From: UBA7328 sp965247965
GTDB lineage: Bacteria > Bacteroidota > Bacteroidia > Chitinophagales > Saprospiraceae
Direction: 5' to 3'
Length of the DNA: 64,000 bases
Assembly: GCA_965247965.1 (NCBI GenBank)
Contig: OZ252053.1
Coordinates: 6,262,001-6,326,000 of the forward strand
Below are positions 8,833-18,313 of the stretch, piece by piece (the stretch's first letter is position 1; every line of letters starts with the position of its first letter). Below the pieces are notes generated by a model. The model ran no database searches and was not told the DNA's origin. It saw only the letters and a list, made by a program, of their open reading frames with translations. The position numbers were made by a program, and so were the translations under genes.

Positions 8833-10203
8833 TTAACGAAAGGGCAGAAGATATGATAAGAGAATCACTTGAGTCAGACCGATTATAGAAATCACCGCCA
8901 AAACAATCGTCCAGCTTTGGAGCGTTTCTTTATCCGTGAACCCGCTCATCTTTGCCACTACCCAGAATCCACTATCGTTCATCCATGAAATAAATAGTGA
9001 ACCGAATCCAATTGCCAACAGGATGTACATCGGATGAAATGGCAATTCTGCGCCAGGGCCAATGATCGCGTAAATGATACTCGAAGCTGTGATCATGGCC
9101 ACGGTGCCCGAACCTTGAGCGGTTTTCATAATGGCAGCTACTACCCAGGCAAGAATGATATAATGGACATGAAAATTTTCGGTAGCTAATTCAATAGCTG
9201 TACCGATGCCGCTGTGTTTGATCATTGCCCCGAATGCTCCTCCTGCACTGGTGATCAGAATGATGATTCCAGCTATTTCCAAAGGTCTTGATACATTTTT
9301 CCAAAGAGTGGAGGCGTCCAATTTTTGTTGCTTTGCCCATAGCCATAATGCGATAGCGGTACCAATAGCCATGGCCGTATTCTTATTTCCAAAAAAAGCC
9401 ATCCATCCCGGAACAGAGCCAGAGGTAACATTGACAATGGAAACCAGGCTGATCAAAATAAGAGGTATGATAACTGGAGAGAACGATAACAACAATCCTG
9501 GATATGCGTCAACCATCTCAGCAGAACCAGGAGCAACCCTTACGGGAATATTCAGTTTTGCTTGTAACCTTTTACCCATATGAATCACAGCAAACGAAGG
9601 TATAATCCCCACTGCGATACCGGCCAAAATGGTCATTCCTAAATCAAGTTCAAGAGTTTCTGCCATTATCAATGGGCCGGGAGTCGGAGGCACCAGGCTA
9701 TGCGTGATCACCGCGCCTCCAGCGATGGCGATAACATACATGACATAGTTTTTCCCGGTCTTTAAGGCCAATGCAATCGCAAGGGGTATGAGGAGGAAAA
9801 ATACCGTATCAAAAAATACCGGAATGGATAAAATAAAACCACCTATTAATAGGGCTATCGACGCCCTGTTTTCACCAAGAGCTTTAAGGAGAAAATTGAC
9901 GATGCGCTGGGCCGCCCCGCTTTCCATCATCGCTGTTCCGATAATGGCAGCAAGTGCAATTACCCAAGTGATTTTGCCCGCTACTATGCCAAATTCTTTC
10001 ATGGGTAATTCCACAGCGCCAACAAGAGGATGCATACCGTCTGATATGGGTAAACCGGACGAAATCAATCCGACAGTAACAGCAGACAACATCAAAGCGA
10101 TAAAGGGATGGACCTTGAATCGCGATATTAAAATAACAACTACGACAATGCCAATTAATAAAACTGCAAATGGCCAATAAGGGGAGGATACAATTGCGAA
10201 CAT
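8833..10203 (-). CDS. gluconate:H+ symporter family permease (GntP-like)
   Basis: 456 residues, typical of GntP, with about 12 hydrophobic segments. Diagnostic stretches are FKVHPFIALMLSAVTVGL near the N-terminus, GFILSIPVFFDTVFFLLIPL in the middle, ITHSLVPPTPGPLIMAETL, and AAIMKTAQGSGTVAMITASS near the C-terminus. The family imports gluconate and related sugar acids through the inner membrane. It is upstream partner of the SSS symporter (6 bp apart) and divergent from a damaged sugar-phosphate isomerase/epimerase-like gene, so the original locus may have used a sugar acid. Confidence 0.88.
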   Translation of the reverse strand: MFAIVSSPYWPFAVLLIGIVVVVILISRFKVHPFIALMLSAVTVGLISSGLPISDGMHPLVGAVELPMKEFGIVAGKITWVIALAAIIGTAMMESGAAQRIVNFLLKALGENRASIALLIGGFILSIPVFFDTVFFLLIPLAIALALKTGKNYVMYVIAIAGGAVITHSLVPPTPGPLIMAETLELDLGMTILAGIAVGIIPSFAVIHMGKRLQAKLNIPVRVAPGSAEMVDAYPGLLLSFSPVIIPLILISLVSIVNVTSGSVPGWMAFFGNKNTAMAIGTAIALWLWAKQQKLDASTLWKNVSRPLEIAGIIILITSAGGAFGAMIKHSGIGTAIELATENFHVHYIILAWVVAAIMKTAQGSGTVAMITASSIIYAIIGPGAELPFHPMYILLAIGFGSLFISWMNDSGFWVVAKMSGFTDKETLQSWTIVLAVISIIGLTQVILLSYLLPFR

Positions 10204-10237
10204 AGTTGATAGGTGATTTTCAAATCCTCCAAAATAG

Positions 10238-10774
10238 CTAACTTTCCCGACCTTAGAAGAAGTATTGGCATTGGCAAGAGAAATCGGTTACGACTGCGTC
10301 GAGGTGATGTGTTGGCCACTTGGGAAGTCAGCACGCCGATATGCCGGCGTTACACATATCGATGTAAGTAATTTTGGTATATCTAACACACATATAATCA
10401 ATGAGTTATGTAATAAATATGAGGTAAAAATAAGTAGCCTTGGTTATTATCCGAATGCTTTGACTGCTGATAAAAAGGAAGCTCAAGTTTACATTGACCA
10501 CATTAAAAAAATGATAGAAGTGGCTGCAACTCTTGGATTAAATGTGGTCATTACTTTTGTAGGCCGCGATCACACGAAAAGCGTTGAGGACAATTGGCTA
10601 CAATTTGAAAAAGTCTGGAAGGACATTGTCTCGGTTGCCGTGCAGACAAGAATTAAAGTTGCAATAGAAAACTGCCCCATGCTTTTTACGAATGACGAAT
10701 GGCCCGGTGGAAAGAATCTCGCGACCGCCCCTTCCATTTGGAAGAAAATGTTCGAATCGATACCCAGTGAGCAC
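10238..10774 (+). pseudogene. sugar phosphate isomerase/epimerase-like (AP endonuclease 2 fold), truncated at both ends
   Basis: The frame is open from about 10238 and encodes FPTLEEVLALAREIGYDCVE, VMCWP, RRYAGVTHIDVSNF, LGYYPNALTADKKEAQVYID and KVAIENCPMLFTNDEWPGG. These match the TIM-barrel xylose-isomerase-like family with its metal-binding Glu (AIENCP). A normal N-terminus (M-K-x-G-F-x-T-A) is missing, with a stop at 10235-10237, and the coding sequence is cut at IPSEHC by the left end of the IS21 element, so roughly 100 C-terminal residues are lost. Translation would run on into the IS to 10924. Confidence 0.75.
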
Positions 10775-10877
10775 TGTAGATTACGGTTGAAAACTGAGCC
10801 AGAATTCCAATTGAAAACTGAGCCAGTTATCATGGCAGATATGATGCATAACCATCATATGTTTTGCACTATTAAAC

Positions 10878-12471
10878 ATGATAACTATGCTACAAAAACA
10901 AGATATTATTCTGCGCTATTTTGATCAGGGAATATCCCAACGAAAGATCAGTAAGGATCTGGGATTATCGCGCAATACAGTCAAGAAGTATATTGATGAA
11001 TATGAGAAGAATCGTTCTTTGCAGGACCGTTCTTCTAAAGGCATTTTGGATCCACCTCGGTACGATTGTTCTTCTCGTACCAAACGCAAACTTACCCAAC
11101 AGATACGAACCAGGATAGATCAGTTTGTTAAAGATAATGAGCGCAAACATTGTTCGGGTTTGGCCAAACAATGCATGCGGCGTATAGACATGCACGAGGC
11201 ACTGATCGCCGATGGTTTTGAAATCAGCTATACTACGGTATGTGAATATGTAAAACAGCACTTGAGAAAAGGTCAGGAGATTTTCATACGCCAGCACATT
11301 GACCCAGGGCAAAACAGTGAGTTTGATTGGGCAGAAGTTAAATTGACAATAGAGGGAAAACAGAAAAGATTGATGCTGGCTGTATTTACCAATGGGTACA
11401 GCAATTACCGATGGGCTCGTCTTTACTACCGCCAGGATACCGCGTGACGCGGCACGAGTTATGATCAGTTTCTTGCACGCTCATGTACACTATCTGAGCC
11501 ACATTGGTGGTGTGCCATCACAGATAGTGTACGACAATATGCGTACAGCAGTAGCAAGATTTACCATGCGAAATGCAGACCCGTCTACCGAACGGGCAGG
11601 TAAGAAACCTACAGATGATCTACTTAAAATCAGCACATACTATCAATTTGATATTCGTTTTTGCAATGTGTATAGAGCCAATGAAAAGGGACGTGTAGAG
11701 CGAAGTGTTGAATATGTGCGCCGCAAAGCCTTTGCTCAAAATGATGAGTTTATCGACCTCGATTCGGCTAATCGACACCTGAAGCAAAAACTGATCAGAC
11801 TTAACAATAGAAAATCAAAAGGTGAGTCTAAAACATTCGCTGAACGTGTGTGCGAGGAGAAAATTCATATGACAGTTCTGCCTGTTTCAGCCTATGATAC
11901 CGCCCTGATCCAGACATTAAGAGTAGACAAGTATCACACCATCTCGGTTGATACCAATCACTATTCTATTCCTGAAAACTTGCGCGGCCCCATAGTGGAT
12001 GTGAAAATTTACCCTTTGCACATTCACATTTATGATAAAAATGGCGATGTAGTGGACATTCATCAGAGAAGACACTGTAAGTATCAATGGTTCATTAAAA
12101 TAGAGCACTATCTGAAGACATTAGCCGTAAAGCCTGGTGCTTTGTCAAACAGCGAAGCCTTTCTTCAGGCTGATACCGATTTGATCGCACTTTACAAACA
12201 ATATTTTTCAGATCAACCCAAGGTATTTATTGACGTGATTAGTTACGCCACCAAACATCATTTATCTACCTCAATAATAACCTCCGCAGTTGATCAATGT
12301 CTAAAAACTACTTTGAACTCTCCCCTGACCAGTGACAAAATCATCTTTATGGTACAAGCCCTGATGAAAAAGAAAAACGAGGCTCAGGCACTCACCATCC
12401 CGAGCCCTTTGACTGAACAGATAAGTCTTAATTGTGTAAAACAACTTCAAGACATACAGGCTATTTTTTAA
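10878..12471 (+). pseudogene. istA: istA transposase of IS21 family, frameshifted
   Basis: The first frame (10878-11447) has the IstA N-terminal HTH (YFDQGISQRKISKDLGLSRN) and the first catalytic Asp region (PGQNSEFDWAEVKLTIEGK). After YYRQDTA it meets TGA. The +1 frame, open from about 11392 to 12471, continues the rve-type catalytic core (HIGGVPSQIVYDNMRTAV, second Asp) and C-terminal region. The shift lies around 11436-11450 (ACCGCGTGACGCGG). IstA is normally a single ORF of about 500 residues, so this copy should be transposition-defective unless helped in trans. A start at ATG 10887 is equally possible. Confidence 0.85.
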
Positions 12472-12490
12472 TTCGAATAAAATCTCAACA

Positions 12491-13249
12491 ATGCAAGCAA
12501 AAATGGAACAACAAATTGATTATTACTCACGTCTGCTTAGGCTGCCTGCATTCAGAACAGAGTACGCCGAACAGGCAAAAAGTGCTGCTAAAAGCAATCA
12601 TTCTTTTGAACGCTACTTGCTCGATCTTATGATCACCGAATATGACGGGCGGCTCATCCGGAGAAAAAAACAGCGTATCCGAAGAGCCGGATTCCCGTAT
12701 AAAAAACAAATCCACGATCTGATCAAATCTGAACTCCCCAATGATGCACAAAACAAACTGGCTACTCTCGAACGTCTCGATTTTATAAAAGATGGACAAA
12801 ATCTCATCCTGGCTGGTAATCCCGGTACCGGTAAAACACACATCGCTATTGGCCTGGCCATCAAAGCCTGCACACTCGATTTCACTGTCTTGTTTACTGC
12901 CATTCCCAGGCTGATAACCCAAATCAACGAAGCCAGGTCTCACAAAATGCTCCGTACCCTGGAATCTCGTTTTGAAAAATACGATCTGGTCGTGTGTGAC
13001 GAGTTCGGTTATGTGTCCTTTGACAAAGAGGCTGCAGAATTACTTTTTACTCATCTTAGCCTCAGAGCTGGTAGAAAGTCAACCATTATCACAACCAACC
13101 TGAGTTTTGATCGGTGGACAGAAATATTTGGTGATGAAGTTCTCACTGCTGCCATAGTTGACCGACTCACCCATAAAGCCATCCTGGTCAACATGAATGG
13201 AAAATCCTTCAGAGTCAAAGAATCAGAAAAACTTAATCAACAACTTTAA
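12491..13249 (+). CDS. istB: IstB-like ATPase of IS21 (transposition helper)
   Basis: 252 residues, the standard IstB length. Walker A is AGNPGTGKTHIAIGLA at about residues 108-123, Walker B is LVVCDEFGYVSFD, and sensor residues follow in STIITTNLSFDRWTEIFGD. It is a DnaC/IstB-type AAA+ ATPase that assembles on target DNA and activates IstA. It starts 19 bp after istA and is intact, although its partner is frameshifted. Confidence 0.92.
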   Translation: MQAKMEQQIDYYSRLLRLPAFRTEYAEQAKSAAKSNHSFERYLLDLMITEYDGRLIRRKKQRIRRAGFPYKKQIHDLIKSELPNDAQNKLATLERLDFIKDGQNLILAGNPGTGKTHIAIGLAIKACTLDFTVLFTAIPRLITQINEARSHKMLRTLESRFEKYDLVVCDEFGYVSFDKEAAELLFTHLSLRAGRKSTIITTNLSFDRWTEIFGDEVLTAAIVDRLTHKAILVNMNGKSFRVKESEKLNQQL

Positions 13250-13362
13250 TTTCTCTCAAAAAATATTAATGGTTATTCTTTCATCAAAATGCATAACTTC
13301 GCCTCTCTCAACTGGCTCACTTTTCAACCGAATTCTGGCTCAGTTTTCAACCGTAATCTACA

Positions 13363-13778
13363 AGACCATAGCGGAAGACCTTCTTACTGGCTATGGGGTT
13401 ACCGTTGTAGAGGTGGCGAGACATCAATGAAGGGTGGTAAATAGAACAGGAGATTGCCCTACTGTAATGATAAGAGAGAAGGCACAATCCGTAGAGGAGA
13501 GGCCGAGCGTATCGAAGTGCAGAGGGTTACGGACTAACTCGTAGTAGTGATGAAGCATCTGTAATGGATGTGGATCGAAGGGGTTAGCATTGTTGGAATC
13601 TGTTATTGGTTCAACAACTAATAAGAATTAGGAGGATTGAATTAAAACAGATTGAAGTCTGGATAATACAGATTAGACAATGAAGAGCCGTATGAAGGGA
13701 GACTTTCACAGCCTGTCCCGAAAATCGGGATACGGTTCTGCGAGAGGCTTGGGGTGAAATTCCCCAGGTCTACTCGAC
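13363..13778 (+). mobile_element. 3' remnant of a group II intron (no reverse transcriptase ORF)
   Basis: The 3' end holds a recognisable domain V (GAGCCGTATGAAGGGAGACT beginning at 13684, closing with ACGGTTCTG) and a domain VI-like segment (GAGAGGCTTGGGGTGAAATT, then CCCCAGGTCTACTCGAC) ending near 13778. Upstream are intron-like conserved segments (CGAAGTGCAGAGGGTTACGG, then GTAGTAGTGATGAAGC). No reverse transcriptase/maturase coding sequence is present, and the 5' part is lost at the IS21 right end. The exact 3' splice point is uncertain by a few bases. The region from here to 13914 holds no gene. Confidence 0.75.
13684..13741 (+). other. group II intron domain V interrupted by a short palindrome
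   Basis: Normal domain V would read GAGCCGTATGAAGGGAGACT, then TTCACGTACGGTTC. Here, after CTTTCAC, about 20 extra bases containing the palindrome TCCCGA-AAA-TCGGGA are inserted before ACGGTTCTG. The insert lengthens the distal helix of the catalytic domain, and TCCCGA...TCGGGA has the look of a REP-type insertion. Confidence 0.6.
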
Positions 13779-14233
13779 CGGGTGGTTAATCTCATAATAA
13801 TAAAAGATCGCTGCATTGCTCGCTAATCTTCTGATTTAAGAAATATGCTATGACAGCCTGTAACTTGATGAATAAGTCATTAGCTTAGGGACAAGAATTT
13901 ATCTTTCTCTCTCAATGTCGCATAAAATTCCATACAGCCTTGATAAAATTGATCGATTTTGGAGTCGGTTTGCCGCACGCGCGGAAAAGTATTTTGATGT
14001 GACCGATAATCGCGGCCCTCATTTGCGAAAACTAAGACGTGCACTTAGAAATATTGATCAAAACCTTAACATCGCCTTTGGCCCAATACGGGAAGATGAC
14101 ACCAGAGAAATTATCATTTCAGTTCAGCACGCATATGATCCTTTGGAGGCCGCACGGATGCTGGTTATGAACTTTTCTGAGCTACCAAAATGGAAAATAT
14201 CTGCTTTAACCCAACTTGCTCTTTTTAGAAAAT

Positions 14234-16174
14234 AAGTCGGTGATTATCAGTGGGTTACGATTTCAATGGTACACTACATATTTTTTAATTGCCTTTTGAA
14301 TATCTGTTGAGTTGGTTGCAGAATAGATGTTTTGTACTTTTTGGATTGGCTTTGAAGGTTTTCTCAGGTGTATGGATTTGGTGTCAGTGCGTAGTTCGAC
14401 GGTTTGGATGGTATGTGTGCTCATTATTCTGACAATATTTGCCCAGTCGTAATTTATGCCTTTTTGGTTGAGCATGTATCGGATCGTGTTTACGACCTGA
14501 TAGGCTAGAAGTGTGAGATAAATATGAGCTTCGATCCTTTCGTCATTTTGATGGTGAATGGGCCGGATGTTGAGATCAGTTTTGAGGCATCGGAATGTGG
14601 ACTCCACTTCTCTTATGGTGTTGTAAATTTGCCAAAGCTGCTTATCGTCGATCTGCTCGTAATTTGTTCTCAAAAAGTAAATTCCCTTGTCTTTGTCCTG
14701 TTTTTCTTTTTGTGGCTGGACAGACCATGAGACATTGACAGCTACTTTGTCATCATGCTCCACATCTATTTTGTATCGGGAGGATACATGCTTGTGTTTT
14801 TCCTTGAGCCGACCGATGCGTTCCCACACTTTTTCTATTTTTTTAGTACCTCCTTTTTTAGCTATTCCATTTTGAACCTGTTGTAAGTCTTCTTCAAATC
14901 TTTGCATGAGCTTACCCTTCATCGATTCTTCTTTTAGTTGTTTGGATGAACTGTGCACATAAAGCCAGGTGTCATTGTACCCTTCGGGTTTGAATTGAGT
15001 AATGTGCACTTCATGTTTGTTACGATCTGTCGATATTTTTGTAAACACATTGGATTGATCGATCGGGTGGTCTTTGAGTCGTTTTCGGGAAACGCATACA
15101 TAATGAAGACCTTTACCGGCGATCAATTCCAGGTTTTTCTCAGTGGCTATACCTGCATCTATGACCACTGTTTTGTTCGTGTGATCGGGGCTGTATTTTT
15201 CAAGGTCTTTGAGCATCTCTTCCAGGGTTGTGCTGTCAGCTCTGTTACCCTCATATATCCTTGAATGCCGGATGAAGCCCTCCTTATTGATCACTCCGGT
15301 GAATACAACTTGTTTGCAATCTGTCCTTTTCTCTTTGCTTTTTCCAAATTTTGGAAGTTTGTTTGTCGCCTTTCGACCTTCGAAATAGGTATTGGTAATG
15401 TCAAAAATGACCAGTTTATCATCCAGTGTGAACATATTGGTGATGCGGCTATATAGGTGTTGATCGATAGTGTTTTTGTGTTTGTAGAGCAGGTCTGAAA
15501 TACGGTATAGTTCGCGATGGGTGATCGAGCCGGGAGTGTAATTGTAGCAGGCCATCAATTCTGAATTGTCTGTGAGAATCTGTGAAGTTTTATGTTCTGA
15601 ACTTGTGTATATGGCTCTTGCGCAGATGCTGATCAATGCTTTTTGAATATCCTTATTGCGCCAATTAAGTGAGGTAAGGCACTTAGTTAATTGAAGTTTT
15701 TCCAGAATCTGCTTGCAAAGGTGTTCGGAACCGAAAGATTTGACATCTCCTACTTCGATGGAATGAATATCAACACTGTGAATTTCGCTTTTGTCTTTTG
15801 GTGGGGGAAGTGAGGCTGCCTTTTCACCTTGATTATCGGGTATTTTAATTGGTATTTTTCGTAGAATTTAAGAGCAAGCTTTAGCAACTCATCCGCAATA
15901 TCAACGGGGAATAGATCTTGTTGAGAAAATATTCTGGATTTGAGCACTTGTAAGACCTCAGACTTATTCTGCTTCGAATCCAACAACGGGTCGCTTCCCA
16001 GGTAAAGGATGTTTCTTTGTTTGACTTTTCCATCTACCCTGGCCGTCTGTGCAAGTGTGTACTGGTAGAATATTTTACCGTTTTTGACATTTTGTTTTTT
16101 TACTTGTCTAATGTACATATGGCAAATGTACACATATGATTCCAATTACGCAGGCACCATACTACACTACATTT
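14234..16174 (-). mobile_element. IS1634-family-like insertion sequence (about 1.94 kb)
   Basis: A 6-bp duplication GAAAAT (14228-14233 and 16175-16180) brackets the element, and its removal restores a continuous host frame. Terminal inverted repeats are weak by eye (AAGTCGGTGA against AAATGTAGTG after complementing), so the ends rest mainly on the duplication and the restored frame. It carries one transposase gene on the minus strand, broken by a frameshift. Confidence 0.7.
14263..16145 (-). pseudogene. IS1634-family transposase, frameshifted
   Basis: The N-terminal part (16145 to about 15790) reads YIRQVKKQNVKNGKIFYQYT then LAQTARVDGKVKQRNILYLG. The catalytic part (from about 15790 to 14263) has LVIFDITNTYFEGRK, TVVIDAGIATEKNLELIAG and YNTIREVESTFRCLKTDLNI, the three acidic regions of the IS4/IS1634-type DDE fold. 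The join needs a -1 shift near a C5 run (ACTTCCCCCACC on the coding strand, about 15805-15815). Between the shift and the first ATG of the second part, the frame encodes the expected SVDIHSIEVGDVKSFGSEHL. IS1634 transposases are normally one ORF of about 550-600 residues, so this is probably a mutation or a sequencing indel. Confidence 0.8.
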
Positions 16175-16614
16175 GAAAATCCTTAATAACTACTATTGAA
16201 AATCAACAAGTTATATCACAAAAACATGGATATTCAAACAAAATTAGTGCAGACATTAATCAAAAAGGACAAGTTGGGTTAAGACGATCTAATGTAAGTA
16301 TTGCATCAACTTGCTATGAAAACACAACTCTGCGGACTGATGATGTATTTTTTTTGTACACTGATAATGATAATAAGTTAAGGCTAGAAATTTTTATTAA
16401 AGGTTATGATCCATCGAAAAATTGGGGTAAAATCGTACTCCATCTCTTGCATTGCCTAATCGGCTCGGGCGATACTGAAGCATTTGTTGAATTGCATAAA
16501 GTACATCCGCTTGAGGCTTCTGAATCTACGCCTTTATCCATCTCGGTGCTTCCCAACGTAGTGGAGACCATAAAACTCAAAGCGAATAAATAACCTCTTG
16601 TCTGTTTGGAACGA

Positions 16615-17103
16615 TTATTCTATTTGTCCTACAACCTTATGAAGATCAACTTCGACCAGATATTCCTTCGTGACCTCTATACGCGACCAATATTGGCTTT
16701 TGCCAATTGCTTTGATACCAAGGTAGCCATGGACTTTCAATTGGTCATTCTCACACAATTGTACGAAGCATTTATAAATCCTACCGTTGCCCGGATCGAG
16801 AATGCGCCCATTTTTGAATTGAGTTGAATTTTTCTTAGTTAAATTCCATATGACGGTCATTCCCGTAAGATTCTCATTTTTGCGGCTTCCTTTGCATTTT
16901 CTGCAAGTCGTTTCGATCTCCCGGTCAATAAGCTTTAATACTCGGGCATTTAGTTTCCCTTTTTTTTCGTAAAACTCGATTTGCGAAAGTGGGCTACCTT
17001 TTTCGGGATGGTAATTCACCCATATGCCTACGGGAGATTGGGCACAGGCATAAAAAGAACAGCCTGCCAAAAAGGCAAATGCTATAAAACCAGACCGAAT
17101 CAT
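16615..17103 (-). CDS. DUF2147 family secreted protein
   Basis: 162 residues with an N-terminal signal peptide (FIAFAFLAGCSFYACAQ). The mature part starts SPVGIWVNYHPEKGSPLSQI and contains the family hallmark ILDPGNGRIYKC with a following LKVHGYLG segment. DUF2147 proteins are small beta-rich periplasmic or secreted proteins of unknown function, and this length (about 140 mature residues) is typical. A CxxC pair (CRKCKG) is also present, as in other members. It is a single gene, convergent with the split unknown gene. Confidence 0.85.
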   Translation of the reverse strand: MIRSGFIAFAFLAGCSFYACAQSPVGIWVNYHPEKGSPLSQIEFYEKKGKLNARVLKLIDREIETTCRKCKGSRKNENLTGMTVIWNLTKKNSTQFKNGRILDPGNGRIYKCFVQLCENDQLKVHGYLGIKAIGKSQYWSRIEVTKEYLVEVDLHKVVGQIE

Positions 17104-17232
17104 CCGCTGTTAATCTTTGAATGTAATGAACATCATCAACAGGATGACCATTGCCATGAAATTATCCCAAAAGTCTATTAATGGACGCATATCAATTTGG
17201 TTAGAATTGTTACTTTATACACTTCATCAATA

Positions 17233-17380
17233 CTCCGTGAAACTTTTATAAATGATTGATAATCAGGAACTTAGACAAACACGAATTTCACGAATTCACG
17301 CGAAATAAATTTCGTAAATACCTGATTATCAGCCATTTGTGAAAATTCGTGTCAATTCGTGTTGAAACCTTCACGGACTG
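17233..17380. repeat. nested intergenic inverted repeats
   Basis: In the 307-bp gap before the next gene, the outer arms are CTCCGTGAAA (17233) and TTCACGGA (about 17370). The inner arms are GATTGATAATCAGG (about 17254-17267) and CCTGATTATC (17321-17330). Between them are repeated AATTCGTG / CACGAATTTCACGAATTCACG words. This is a REP-like structured element of a sort often seen between Bacteroidota genes. No promoter or other feature could be established in the gap. Confidence 0.65.
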
Positions 17381-17410
17381 TTATTTCATTATATTAGACA
17401 AAAAAATAAT

Positions 17411-18304
17411 ATGTTGACCCTTAGTTTTCAGCTCGTATTTTTTGTTATTTTTTTGTGGTTACCCCTGGCCCCAACCTTCGCTAACGAGCTATGTTTGGCA
17501 TCGCCTGTTTCTCCATTCCCGACGTTGCACTGCGTTCAGTCGGGACAGGTTCATTTCGAAACCGGGGAACGCTTTAAACTTTTTTCTGGAGAATGCGATC
17601 CTGGCAAAATCAAAATCGAATACATAGCTCATGCGAGTTTCATTTTGACTTACAAAGATCACTCCCTGCTTTTGGACCCATTTGCCGACTCCGTATGGAT
17701 CAGCTATTCCTTTCCCAGGGACATTGAGGCGGATGCTATTTTTAGCACCCATCCCCACTACGATCACGACGGTGGTATATTCAGAAATTTGAAACCTTAC
17801 TGGCAAGGAAAAATTCCGTTTTACCAGGATCCCGGTAGCTATACCATTGGTGAGTTTAAGATACAAGGCATTAAAGGCAAGCATTGCGATCCTTACGGAA
17901 AGGAGTTTGGTCAAAGGAATACCATTTTCATTTTTGAAGCGGCCGGACTAAGAATTGCACATTGGGGAGACAACGGCCCAATCACGGAAATGTTAGCATC
18001 GCAACTTGTAGATATCGATATCCTGATGCTGCCAATCGATGATAGCTATCACATCCTCAAACCGGAGGAAATCGATAAGATCATTATGACGATCCAACCG
18101 AAAATCACAATCCCTATGCATTATAAAATCGCAGAATTAGAACCGACACCGGGTAAACCGAAAGACCTCGAGACTATAGATCAGTATTTCAGCGATAAGG
18201 CCAACGTGGCAAGACTAGAAAGCAATAGCGCTGAATTTAGCGCCGAACTGCTTCCCGAACAGATGAGATATGTGGTGTTTGAACATTCTGCTAGCGTCAA
18301 ATAA
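17411..18304 (+). CDS. metallo-beta-lactamase-fold hydrolase (UlaG/L-ascorbate-lactonase-like), exported
   Basis: 297 residues with a signal peptide (LVFFVIFLWLPLAPTFA). The metal-binding motif is STHPHYDHDGG (T-H-x-H-x-D-H), with further ligands in LRIAHWGDNG and IPMHYKIAE, as in UlaG/YtnP-type MBL proteins. The strand IEYIAHASFILTYKDHSLLL, then DPF, is typical of this subgroup. Substrate is unknown. A stretch near residues 36-45 (FPTLHCVQSGQ) is encoded by a REP-like palindrome and is probably an insertion between signal peptide and domain. It lies 9 bp before the next gene and is probably co-transcribed. Confidence 0.8.
   Translation: MLTLSFQLVFFVIFLWLPLAPTFANELCLASPVSPFPTLHCVQSGQVHFETGERFKLFSGECDPGKIKIEYIAHASFILTYKDHSLLLDPFADSVWISYSFPRDIEADAIFSTHPHYDHDGGIFRNLKPYWQGKIPFYQDPGSYTIGEFKIQGIKGKHCDPYGKEFGQRNTIFIFEAAGLRIAHWGDNGPITEMLASQLVDIDILMLPIDDSYHILKPEEIDKIIMTIQPKITIPMHYKIAELEPTPGKPKDLETIDQYFSDKANVARLESNSAEFSAELLPEQMRYVVFEHSASVK
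17517..17545. repeat. REP-like palindrome inside the MBL-fold coding sequence
   Basis: TCCCGAC (17517-17523) and GTCGGGA (17539-17545) are reverse complements around GTTGCACTGCGTTCA. The sequence is read in frame and adds an unusual peptide just after the signal peptide. It belongs to the same TCCCGA-type palindrome class as the insertion in the group II intron domain V. Confidence 0.6.
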
Positions 18305-18313
18305 AATTCACCA

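Larger units (their letters stand above)
10775..13362 (+). mobile_element. IS21-family insertion sequence (2588 bp)
   Basis: The ends are long imperfect inverted repeats of about 50 bp, starting TGTAGATTACGGTTGAAAAC at 10775 and ending with the complement at 13362. Each end contains two copies of an ATTGAAAACTGAGCCAG-type subrepeat, the multiple-terminal-repeat layout of IS21. It carries istA and istB. The flanks (AGCAC on the left, AGACC on the right) do not match, so there is no target duplication; a deletion adjacent to the element probably removed the rest of the isomerase and part of the neighbouring intron. Confidence 0.9.
13915..16593 (+). pseudogene. uncharacterised protein gene split by an IS1634-like element
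   Basis: The left piece (13915-14233) encodes MSHKIPYSLDKIDRFWSRFA onward and the right piece (from 16181) encodes a tail including DDVFFLYTDNDNKLRLEIFI and EIFIKGYDPSKNWGKIVLHL. Both lie in the same codon phase. If the IS and one GAAAAT copy are removed, the frame reads LALFRK-SLITTIENQQ with no stop, giving about 244 residues in total. I do not recognise the family. It has no signal peptide and is presumably cytoplasmic. The DUF2147 gene converges on it 21 bp downstream. Confidence 0.65.

Noticed and set aside
11430..11450. Programmed +1 frameshift in istA
   Set aside because: IstA proteins are normally made from one frame, and the site shows no slippery run; a mutation is the simpler reading.
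15800..15820. Programmed frameshift at the C5 run in the IS1634-like transposase
   Set aside because: The offset is -1 and the CCC codon could slip, but IS1634 transposases are normally single-frame and the run is short; treated as an indel.
17233..17380. CRISPR-like repeats
   Set aside because: The AATTCGTG words are irregular and arranged as inverted repeats, with no regular spacers and no cas genes in the window.
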